Notes under the pieces: model-generated | Seen by the model: only the letters and a program-made list of their open reading frames with translations | Told to the model about the DNA's origin: nothing | The model's database searches: none | Assembly (NCBI RefSeq): GCF_004341165.1 | Contig: NZ_SLZR01000011.1 | Coordinates: 1-64,000 of the forward strand | Direction of reading: 5' to 3' | Length of the DNA: 64,000 nt | From: Reinekea marinisedimentorum | GTDB lineage: Bacteria > Pseudomonadota > Gammaproteobacteria > Pseudomonadales > Natronospirillaceae | Translations under genes and position numbers: made by a program | Shown here: positions 45,487 through 52,728 of the stretch, piece after piece | Numbering within the stretch: position 1 is the first letter of the stretch | Layout: each line of letters opens with the position of its first letter

Positions 45487-47136
45487 CTACTGAATATCCG
45501 CCTCCCAGATGACGGAACCGGTTTGTGCTTGCTGCACCATTTCGCCGTAGCGAACCTCCAGTTCGAGGCGACGGATTTTTAGCGTTGGCGTCAAAAAGTG
45601 GTTTTCAATCGTCCAGGAATCTTCCGCAATAATCAGGCAATCCAACTTCTGATGACCTTCCAGTTTGCCATTCACCTTATTGAGCGTTGCCTCCAGAGAT
45701 TGCTGAATTCTGGACTTTTCTGAACGATCAACATGCTCTGCCAGAACCACCACCGCAACCGGCTGCTTGCGGCCGCTTCCCATGACGCATATCTGTTCTA
45801 TATCGGAGTTTTCAGCAAGCATCGACTCAATCGGCACCGGTGCAACATACTTACCCTTGCCAGTTTTGAAAGCTTCCTTCACCCGGCCGATGATTTTAAA
45901 AGCGCCACTGTTGGTCAGCGTGGCTTTATCACCCGTTCTAAACCAGCCATCAACAAAGCTCTGCTCCGTTGCCTCCTTATTTTTGTAATACTGCTCAAAA
46001 ACCGCTTCGCCACGAATCAGAATTTCACCTTCTTCGGAAAGTGACATTTCCACGCAATCAGCCGGCACACCAATGGTGCCAATCAGAGTGTCTTTAAACG
46101 GCAGGTTACAGCAGGAAAGCCCGGTGGTTTCGGTCATGCCCCAACCTTCAGAGATTCGGATTCCGATCGACCGGTACCAGTGCAGAATAGATTCGGATAT
46201 GGGCGCAGAGCCAGAGCCGAAAATACGCACCTGATCCAGCCCCAAGCCCTTGCGGATCTTACGGGCAATCAAACCACCAACCAGAGGAATGCGCAGCAGG
46301 CGCTTCAGTTTTTCTGCCGGAAGCTTTTCAAAAACGCCGAGTTGGAAGCGCGTCCACAACCGCGGCACCGAAAGAAACAGCGTTGGTTGTGCGTGCTTTA
46401 TATCGTCCAGAAAGGTATCCAGCGATTCGACAAAATAGAAGGTTGCCCCGCCATACAAGCCCGGCCCCTGAATAACGCCACGCTCGGTAATGTGGGCCAG
46501 CGGCAGGTAGGAAATCAGCCGGTCATCGCCGGTCACGTTAAACCATTTGCAGTGGGTTTCATTCACGGAGGCGTAATTTAGGTAGCTGATAACGACACCC
46601 TTTGGGTTGCCAGTACTGCCTGAGGTATAAACAATGCTCATCACTTCATCGAGTGCGGCCAGATGCACTTCTGCCATAGGCTCGTACTGTTTCAGCCAAT
46701 CACTCCATTGCTGATCACTGCGCGCTGTCGGGTACGGGAAAGCAACCTTAATGATTTGATCATCCAGCGCAGCATCCGCGGCCTTTGTGCTATCGAGCTT
46801 ACCCAGAAATACCGCTTTGGATTCACTGTGCTGCAATATATAACGGATGGTTTCAGCACCGGCCGTTGCATAAACCGGCACACTGACCATACCGGCCATC
46901 ATGATGGCCCAATCGGCAATAAACCACTCAGCAGAATTCTTCGCCAGAATGGCCACCCTATCTCCCTTTACCAGGCCGTTTTCTATCAGACCCGTAGCAA
47001 TTCTGCGCGCCTGCTCTTCAGCCTGTTGCCAGCTTGTGGTGAGCCAGCGACGCTCTACAGGCTGATTGAAGATGATTTTTTCCGGATGATTTTTGCTATG
47101 CTGCAACAACACCTGAATGGGCGTTCGATACTCCAT
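45487..47136 (-). CDS. AMP-dependent long-chain acyl-CoA synthetase
   Basis: A 549-residue adenylate-forming enzyme of the long-chain fatty acid ligase group (COG1022 type); it should activate fatty acids to CoA esters at the inner membrane face. Motifs: P-loop-like IVYTSGSTGNPKGVVIS (about 168-184), ISEGWGMTETTGLSCC, and DGWFRTGDKATL (AMP binding), then GRVKEAFKTGKGKYVAPVPIE. The family is usually about 600 residues, so this one is slightly short. It stands alone with its own terminator. The exact substrate cannot be read from sequence. Confidence 0.88.
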   Translation of the reverse strand: MEYRTPIQVLLQHSKNHPEKIIFNQPVERRWLTTSWQQAEEQARRIATGLIENGLVKGDRVAILAKNSAEWFIADWAIMMAGMVSVPVYATAGAETIRYILQHSESKAVFLGKLDSTKAADAALDDQIIKVAFPYPTARSDQQWSDWLKQYEPMAEVHLAALDEVMSIVYTSGSTGNPKGVVISYLNYASVNETHCKWFNVTGDDRLISYLPLAHITERGVIQGPGLYGGATFYFVESLDTFLDDIKHAQPTLFLSVPRLWTRFQLGVFEKLPAEKLKRLLRIPLVGGLIARKIRKGLGLDQVRIFGSGSAPISESILHWYRSIGIRISEGWGMTETTGLSCCNLPFKDTLIGTIGVPADCVEMSLSEEGEILIRGEAVFEQYYKNKEATEQSFVDGWFRTGDKATLTNSGAFKIIGRVKEAFKTGKGKYVAPVPIESMLAENSDIEQICVMGSGRKQPVAVVVLAEHVDRSEKSRIQQSLEATLNKVNGKLEGHQKLDCLIIAEDSWTIENHFLTPTLKIRRLELEVRYGEMVQQAQTGSVIWEADIQ

Positions 47137-47267
47137 GATTCAGACCTTTTTATTGTCATTTTGACTTTAACTCCAGCAAATTTTTGAAAATGCACAAGCC
47201 ACCGTACAAAAAATAACTAAAATGGCACCCTGTTAAATTTTGTGCTTTGTCACTAAGGCCCTAACGC

Positions 47268-48203
47268 TTGAACAGATTAAATTCGTCACAACAAACCATT
47301 TTTCTGGCTATATTCTTAGCAGCATCACTGATCGGGAATATCTTTCTGTTCAGCGGCAATAGCGGCAAAGCCTCTCAACTTGAACAGCAATCCGCCGAAC
47401 TGAATAAACGTTCCTCTGAAATTGAACAGCTAACCAATCAGCTGGCTGAAAACCAGCGGAAAACCAGACAGAGTGAAAGCACCCTCAGCTCGGTAGGAGG
47501 ACAACAGCGCGAGTTGCAAGCGATTGCGAAGGAAATGCAGGTGCAGCTACTGGAACTGACCGAGGCCTATCAGAAAAACCTGGTTACCGCCGAACAGACC
47601 AAACAACAGTTGAGTGCTGCAGAAGCGCAACGGAAAGAGCTGGAAGCCCGGCTGAGAGATCAACAAGCTAGCCTGCAGGAAGCGCAAAAAACCATCAGCA
47701 ATCAACAGCGCCTGCTGCGCGCTAATACACTGCCCGGCGACAGCGAAAAGCAATTGAAGAACCAGCAGGCGCTTTCTTCCCTTTCCGGCAAGCTAAAAGC
47801 CGATTACCCAAATGTGCTGCTCCGTCAAAGCCAGTCCGGAGCGGGTGTGATAGAGATACCACTGACCTATCTGTTTGAACAGGGCACCACCAAGTTGAAT
47901 GCCAGTTCACCCGAGTTGTTAAAGCCAATCACAGCAACCCTGTTAGAGCTGCCCGACACCAGCATAGAGGTCATTGGCCATTCAGATTCCAGACCGATTG
48001 TTTCTGACATGGGGTTAATTTACCCGACTAACTGGGAGCTCAGTTCTGCCCGAGCCAGCAAGGTAGCACAGCAACTGAAAGAAACCGGCATTGCCGAGCA
48101 ACGCCTGACCGTGATGGGTAAGGCGGCAAACGTGCCGGTGCGCGACGAACAAAATGAGCTGGCCTGGCAGATCAACCGCCGCATAGAAATACGCTTCAAC
48201 TAG
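47268..48203 (+). CDS. OmpA-like envelope protein with coiled coil
   Basis: A 311-residue protein: one N-terminal membrane helix (about 10-29, TIFLAIFLAASLIGNIFLFSG), a long coiled coil (about 35-155, many Gln and Glu), then a C-terminal OmpA-type peptidoglycan-binding domain (about 195-311, with VIGHSDSRPI, NWELSSARASKVAQQL and INRRIEIRFN). The start is a TTG with AAGG nine bases upstream. It is divergent from the acyl-CoA ligase and its end overlaps the ybaN-like gene by eight bases. It probably tethers the inner membrane to the wall; no specific function is known. Confidence 0.82.
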   Translation: MNRLNSSQQTIFLAIFLAASLIGNIFLFSGNSGKASQLEQQSAELNKRSSEIEQLTNQLAENQRKTRQSESTLSSVGGQQRELQAIAKEMQVQLLELTEAYQKNLVTAEQTKQQLSAAEAQRKELEARLRDQQASLQEAQKTISNQQRLLRANTLPGDSEKQLKNQQALSSLSGKLKADYPNVLLRQSQSGAGVIEIPLTYLFEQGTTKLNASSPELLKPITATLLELPDTSIEVIGHSDSRPIVSDMGLIYPTNWELSSARASKVAQQLKETGIAEQRLTVMGKAANVPVRDEQNELAWQINRRIEIRFN

Positions 48204-48612
48204 CTCCGTTATCTTTATTCCGCAAAGAGCGCGGCACGGTTGGTAAGCGGCTGACCACCAGCAGGCAAACAATCATTATGCCCACCAGCATCCATTGCAG
48301 CGGTGGAATGCCGACAATGAATATCGACATACCAAAGGTCAGGCAAATAATGATCAGAACCCGCTTCTTGGTACGCTTTTCTATAAAGTTTTCGTTCTGC
48401 CAGTTGGCAATGATCGGCCCGAACATCGGGCTGTTCAGCAGCCAGCGATGAAACCGTGGTGAAGTCTCTGCAAAGCAGGCTGCTGAAATTAACAAAAAGG
48501 GCGTGGTTGGGACCAGCGGCAGCAACACGCCAATAGCGCCCAGCACAAGGCTGAGCCACCCTGCTGCAAAGATGGCGTGCCGCTTAACCGGGTTCAACTG
48601 ATATAACCCCAC
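48196..48612 (-). CDS. YbaN-family inner membrane protein (DUF454)
   Basis: A 138-residue membrane protein with about three hydrophobic segments. The DUF454 signature is clear: GWLSLVLGAIGVLLPLVPTTPFLLISAACFAETSPRFHRWLLNSPMFGPIIANW. Function unknown. Its start overlaps the end of the M48 peptidase gene by 19 bases, so the two are probably co-transcribed. Its end overlaps the convergent OmpA-like gene by eight bases. Confidence 0.88.
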   Translation of the reverse strand: MGLYQLNPVKRHAIFAAGWLSLVLGAIGVLLPLVPTTPFLLISAACFAETSPRFHRWLLNSPMFGPIIANWQNENFIEKRTKKRVLIIICLTFGMSIFIVGIPPLQWMLVGIMIVCLLVVSRLPTVPRSLRNKDNGAS

Positions 48613-49898
48613 TCCAACAAACGACGATAGGCATACTCAGCCTGATCACCCTGCTGAACCTGCGACAGATACGTTTTATAAGCGGCCGCCGCGGAGTTTC
48701 TATCACCCTTCATTTCATAGCCATAGCCAATAAAGAATTCGACCAGTGAATTATTGGTAATCACCTCTTTATAGGCATTGAACTGACTGATGGCAGCGTC
48801 CGGCTCGGAGGTTTCCAGGTAGCTGATGCCCAGCATATAGGCCGGCAGAACTTCATTCGGCTTCAGGAATTGAGCCTCTTTCAGTGAACCGGTTGCATTT
48901 TTATAACGGCCGGTTGCCATCTGATACTTGGCATGAATTACCCAGTAGCCATAGTCATCCAGCCCTTGCCTGGAAGCGATATTCAGTTGTTCAAGCGCGG
49001 TTTCGTTTTCACCACCGGAAAGCGCCAGGTCCGCATTGGACAGCGCCTTAATCATGGCACGCTGCTCGCGCAGGCCGATGGTGTAATCCATGTAGCGTTC
49101 TTTACCCAGGTTGCGGCTGGCGTATTGGTTGTAACCGGATAACTGACTGTTGGCGTTGGCCAGACGTTCAGAGCTCATCGGGTGGCTGGAAAACATAATC
49201 TCCATAGTGCTGGGTTCAGCACTGCTCAAGCCGTCAAGCATCTCCATTAAGCCCACCATCCCCTTGGGGTTAGCACCCATTTTCACACCGTATTCCATCC
49301 CCAGTGCATCAGCCTCACGCTCGTCATTGCGACTGTACTTGGCCAGCAATGCTGTTGCGCTTAATGACCCGACACCGGCTACGATATCGCCATAACCGCT
49401 GTCACCCAGCGCTGCAGAGGCAGCACCCACAGCCGCCTGAGCCAGAATGCCTTTGGTTGTGCGCTCGGCAGCATGGCGGGCGTTCACATGACCGACCTCG
49501 TGGCCAATCAGCGCCACCAGCTCTGCTTCCGACTCCATCTCTACCATGATGCCACGGGTGATACCGGTAGCGCCGGCCGGAAAGGTGTAGGCATTAATAT
49601 GGTTGGCATCCAGCACCCTGAAGCTGTAGGGCATGCCCGGACGATGGCTGACCGCAGCAATCTGACTACCCAGGCTGGTTACATAGTTCTGTAATTCATT
49701 GTTGGCCGTCGGCCCATAGTCGACAGAAAACTGCATCGGGCTTTGCGCGGCATCAATCTGCTTTTCATCTTCTTCAGAAAGTAATGAAAACGTTGGGCTG
49801 CCGGTGACCGGATCGTAGGCACAACCGGTAAAAACAGTAGGAATGGCAACACTGGTCGTTGCAAGGCCGGCCCAATGTAAAAACTTACGTCTGTCCAT
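48594..49898 (-). CDS. M48-family metallopeptidase lipoprotein with TPR region (BepA-like)
   Basis: A 434-residue periplasmic zinc protease. The N-terminus has a twin-arginine-like start (MDRRKFLHWAG) and a lipobox-like FTGC (Cys26). The zinc motif is HEVGH (133-137), with the second ligand region NDEREADALGMEYG about 60 residues later. The C-terminal half (about 270-430) is helical with TPR-like repeats (ALEQLNIASRQG, ATGSLKEAQFLKP, AISQFNAYKEV). The layout resembles BepA, which handles outer-membrane protein assembly, but BepA has an ordinary Sec signal. A Tat-exported lipoprotein is inference. Confidence 0.88.
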   Translation of the reverse strand: MDRRKFLHWAGLATTSVAIPTVFTGCAYDPVTGSPTFSLLSEEDEKQIDAAQSPMQFSVDYGPTANNELQNYVTSLGSQIAAVSHRPGMPYSFRVLDANHINAYTFPAGATGITRGIMVEMESEAELVALIGHEVGHVNARHAAERTTKGILAQAAVGAASAALGDSGYGDIVAGVGSLSATALLAKYSRNDEREADALGMEYGVKMGANPKGMVGLMEMLDGLSSAEPSTMEIMFSSHPMSSERLANANSQLSGYNQYASRNLGKERYMDYTIGLREQRAMIKALSNADLALSGGENETALEQLNIASRQGLDDYGYWVIHAKYQMATGRYKNATGSLKEAQFLKPNEVLPAYMLGISYLETSEPDAAISQFNAYKEVITNNSLVEFFIGYGYEMKGDRNSAAAAYKTYLSQVQQGDQAEYAYRRLLEWGYIS

Positions 49899-50110
49899 AA
49901 CACACCCTTAGTGGTTAGTAATGATCGTTCTTTTTAACAACACTTGATGAATGAAGATAATAGCAGCCGCCCGTTGTCATATAAAAATGCATTACAAATA
50001 TGACAATTTACAGCCTCAATAATCAGTCATTTTCGCTGCAGAACAAAAAAGCGGTTGCATAACCGAATTCGACTGGTATTATGCGCCCCGCTTGCAGCAA
50101 AGCGATGTGT

Positions 50111-50186
50111 GTCCCGTTCGTCTAGTGGCCTAGGACACCGCCCTTTCACGGCGGTAACAGGGGTTCGAGTCCCCTACGGGATGCCA
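50111..50186 (+). tRNA. tRNA-Glu (TTC)
   Basis: A 76-base tRNA with encoded CCA. The acceptor arm GTCCCGT pairs with ACGGGAT (one G-T pair). The D arm is TCTAGTGGCCTAGGA, the anticodon stem CCGCC/GGCGG encloses CTTTCAC with anticodon TTC, and the T arm is GGGGTTCGAGTCCCC. It is on the plus strand and isolated from other tRNA genes. The 212 bp before it hold no gene. Confidence 0.97.
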
Positions 50187-50278
50187 CCTTCCTTTTTAGA
50201 TATCCCTCATTTTAATCGTTGTACTCGCCGTGACAGGCCGGTGTCTGCACCGCACTCTTTCCTGTTCTGGCACGACGC

Positions 50279-50325
50279 TAACAGCGGTTCGAGTCCCCTA
50301 CGGGATGCCACCTTCCTTTTTAGAT
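50279..50325 (+). repeat. Direct repeat of the 3' third of tRNA-Glu and its flank
   Basis: Bases 50279-50325 repeat 50155-50201 almost exactly: the variable region, T arm (one G to C change), 3' acceptor strand, CCA and 15 bases of downstream flank. The D and anticodon arms are missing, so it is not a functional tRNA. The intervening sequence (50202-50278) has no resemblance to the tRNA 5' part. The form is that of a tRNA 3'-end attachment site duplication, or a scar of a small tandem duplication. Confidence 0.8.
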
Positions 50326-50340
50326 CTGTTTTTTAACGAA

Positions 50341-51555
50341 TCAGTACATCTGAACTTTCTTGTTAATTGATGTTTCCTCTGTACGACGATTCACGCCTAT
50401 CAGTAAATACATTGTCACTGTAGCCAGCACTATTACTAACGCCGCTATTACAAAACCAAACTGAACAATATGCCTGGAAGCTAAAAAGGCGATCAGCAGG
50501 TAGCTTAAATTCTGAACCAGTGTTGAAAATAGGGCGACCAACCCATCCGCCCGTCCTCGCTGATTCACGTCGATCCGAATATGCATCCAGTTAATCCGAG
50601 CGATACGGTTCAACGCATTCGAAAAACCGAACCCGGCTACAAAAATTAAAAGAAACAGTGGCGATATAAACACACTCATGCCAACCAACATCAGCGCCGA
50701 CAGTGCCAGAGCAGCTAACATGATATTTTTAAGGCTGGAAAGCGCCAGAAGCCGGGTTATAAAAATCCCTGTCACCAGTGACCCAACACCAAAGAAAAGG
50801 TAATAGCTCGCAAACCAGCGGCCCGATACCCCTTGCTCTGCAAACCAAATAGGTACCAACTTGCTTAAATAGGTCAGTACCGGATAGGAAAGGCTGGATA
50901 GCAAAAGTATTGAATAGAAAACCGGGTCATTACGGTAAATCGTTTTGCTCTCAAAAAGCTGCCTACGGAAGCTGAGTGCATCCGGCCTTCTGAGCTTTTG
51001 CCGGTAGGGTGTGAGCAGATAGCAAGCCATACCCAGCAGCGATGTAACCGCTGCAAACATTGCAAAGCTTTGCATTGCCCAGCTCTCCAGCAGAACAACC
51101 CCAACAGCACCGGCCAACAGTGTTGTCCCCTGTACAACCACCTCCTGCTTACCCGACAGAGCCGCGTATTCATGCCGGTCATAGTTCTCCTGAGTAAAGG
51201 CATTGTTTGCACTCCAGCCCAGGTTGCTGACCACCCAGAAAATGAGCTGGGCTGAGGCCAACACCCAGTTAGAAGCAAAACCTAACGCATAAGAGAGCAT
51301 AATCCCAAAAGCTGTTATAGCCTGTATTGCCAGTACCCAGACCAAAATCTTCTTTCGCGAATGCCGGTCGACCAGCGTCGAGAAAAACGGCGTAAGCACA
51401 AAACTCACGGCAGTACAGACCAGTGTAACCAGTGCCACAAAGGCCCCCATATTAGGCGACGACAGCATCACCCACGGTAACGCCATTAGAAAAAGTCCTG
51501 TGGAGATCCCATCAAAAAAGTGCCCTGCCAAAAAGAAAGTTGTTCTGAATTTCAC
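50341..51555 (-). CDS. MFS transporter, SoxR-regulated
   Basis: A 404-residue major facilitator protein with about 12 membrane helices. The loop between helices 2 and 3 reads FSTLVDRHSRKKILVW, a typical MFS motif. The predicted direction is export, but the substrate is unknown. The gene is divergent from soxR. Its promoter carries a SoxR box between -35 and -10 elements with the long spacing used by MerR-type activators, which suggests induction by redox-cycling compounds and a drug-efflux role. Confidence 0.85.
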   Translation of the reverse strand: MKFRTTFFLAGHFFDGISTGLFLMALPWVMLSSPNMGAFVALVTLVCTAVSFVLTPFFSTLVDRHSRKKILVWVLAIQAITAFGIMLSYALGFASNWVLASAQLIFWVVSNLGWSANNAFTQENYDRHEYAALSGKQEVVVQGTTLLAGAVGVVLLESWAMQSFAMFAAVTSLLGMACYLLTPYRQKLRRPDALSFRRQLFESKTIYRNDPVFYSILLLSSLSYPVLTYLSKLVPIWFAEQGVSGRWFASYYLFFGVGSLVTGIFITRLLALSSLKNIMLAALALSALMLVGMSVFISPLFLLIFVAGFGFSNALNRIARINWMHIRIDVNQRGRADGLVALFSTLVQNLSYLLIAFLASRHIVQFGFVIAALVIVLATVTMYLLIGVNRRTEETSINKKVQMY

Positions 51556-51597
51556 CGGATGTTTCCTTATTTCCTGAAAGTGGCGAGAATCCTATTA

Positions 51598-51615
51598 CCT
51601 CAAGTTAAGTTGAGG
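51598..51615. promoter_or_regulatory. SoxR box in the soxR/MFS divergent promoter
   Basis: CCTCAAGTTAAGTTGAGG is a near-perfect palindrome matching the known SoxR box (CCTCAAGTTAACTTGAGG). On the minus strand it lies between TTTACC (-35) and TAGGAT (-10) with a 19-base spacer, the stretched spacing corrected by activated SoxR. This promoter faces the MFS gene. Confidence 0.88.
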
Positions 51616-51657
51616 TAAAGTACTATTTTCAGGCATCAGTTTTTCAGGAGCTTAGGC

Positions 51658-52083
51658 ATGGAGCTATCCGTAGGTGAAGTCGCAAAGAGAGCCGGCATAA
51701 AGGTATCCACCCTGCACTTTTACGAGCAGAAGAACTTAATTACCAGCACCCGCAACAACGGCAATCAGCGTCGCTATTCGAAATATATTCTAAGAAGAAT
51801 TGCCGTGATAAAGGCGGCTCAGCAGGTAGGCCTAACCCTGGAGGAAATTTCTGAATCACTCTCCGTTCTGCCGCTGAATAAGGCACCGACCAAAAAACAG
51901 TGGGAGGCCATGGCCAAAGGCTGGCATCAAACGCTACAGGCGCGCATCAACAAACTGCAGAGGCTGCAGCAAGACCTGGGTAGTTGTATCGGTTGCGGCT
52001 GCATGTCGCTGACCGCCTGCAAGTTACACAATCCGGATGATATCTATGGCGGAGAGAATAACGGTTCAAAGTTAATCGATTAA
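51658..52083 (+). CDS. soxR: Redox-sensitive transcription activator SoxR
   Basis: A MerR-family regulator of 141 residues. The winged helix is LSVGEVAKRAGIKVSTLHFYEQKNLI, followed by a dimerisation helix and the [2Fe-2S] cluster motif CIGCGCMSLTAC (Cys110, 113, 115 and 121: C-x2-C-x-C-x5-C), the same spacing as in E. coli SoxR. Outside the enteric bacteria SoxR usually controls efflux or redox genes directly rather than soxS; here the divergent MFS gene is the obvious target. The ribosome site is in TCAGGAGCTTAGGC. Confidence 0.95.
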   Translation: MELSVGEVAKRAGIKVSTLHFYEQKNLITSTRNNGNQRRYSKYILRRIAVIKAAQQVGLTLEEISESLSVLPLNKAPTKKQWEAMAKGWHQTLQARINKLQRLQQDLGSCIGCGCMSLTACKLHNPDDIYGGENNGSKLID

Positions 52084-52120
52084 TAAACTGTTTACAGGCT
52101 ACCAATATATTCAGCGCAAC

Positions 52121-52144
52121 AAAAAAGCCAGCAAACGCTGGCTT
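52121..52144 (-). terminator. Terminator downstream of the PL7 fragment
   Basis: A perfect 8-bp stem (AAGCCAGC / GCTGGCTT) with a 4-base loop is followed by a run of T on the minus strand. It is 25 bp after the stop of the alginate lyase fragment, so the fragment has kept its original terminator position. Confidence 0.8.
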
Positions 52145-52169
52145 AACATCCGCTGCAATCAGCCACTTT

Positions 52170-52493
52170 TTACATCAGATTTGATTCATCGTCGTAATTT
52201 TCGTGGTCGTTTTCCAGTACGTAGAAGCTGACTTTAGCCGTGTCATCGTCATCACTGGTTTTATCGTTCAGATATATTCCAGCTTTAAAGTACATGAAGT
52301 CTGAAGAGTTATCGTATCCGCTGTCTGCCATATCGACTTCGCGGTACGCCAGTTGCTCTCCATCCTGACTGATGGTAACCATCAGCATATCACCATCAAC
52401 TTCAATGCTGTAAGAGAATATTTCGTCCAGTTCTATGCCATAAATGAGAGTACCACTCACAACATCCAACATAGAAACACACAAAAAATACAA
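52170..52493 (-). pseudogene. C-terminal fragment of a PL7 alginate lyase
   Basis: The last 88 or so residues (GIELDEIFSYSIEVDGDMLMVTIS ... YFKAGIYLNDKTSDDDDTAKVSFYVLENDHENY) match the end of the complete PL7 lyase at 55332-56996 (GIPLDEIFSYKIDVDGDL ... YFKAGIYLNDKTSDEDDTAMVSFYALSNAHDGY). The N-terminal two thirds of the catalytic domain, including the RTELRE and QIH motifs, are absent. The first 18 codons look like random read-through. No signal peptide. It cannot be an active lyase. Nucleotide differences from the intact gene are many, so the event is old or the copy came from a different paralogue. Confidence 0.85.
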
Positions 52494-52728
52494 TATAGAA
52501 AAACAAAAAATTGCAAACTGAGTCTATATAATTTAATCCCTTTTGAATTCCATGATGGAATAACCAAAGTTTGAGAAAATGCGCAAAGAATTTGCACTGC
52601 CACCCAGCCTAATATAATCACTCTAAATACACGATTTTTTGAGTTTTATGTAATTTAGACACGAGCAGTACCATGTAAGCGACCTTGTACGGCTTAAAGG
52701 TACCAATTCTTGCAATGAGGATCTTTCC

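Noticed and set aside
50187-50280. A second, degenerate tRNA upstream of the duplicated tRNA 3' end
   Set aside because: I could not align this stretch with the D arm or anticodon arm of tRNA-Glu or fold it as a tRNA.
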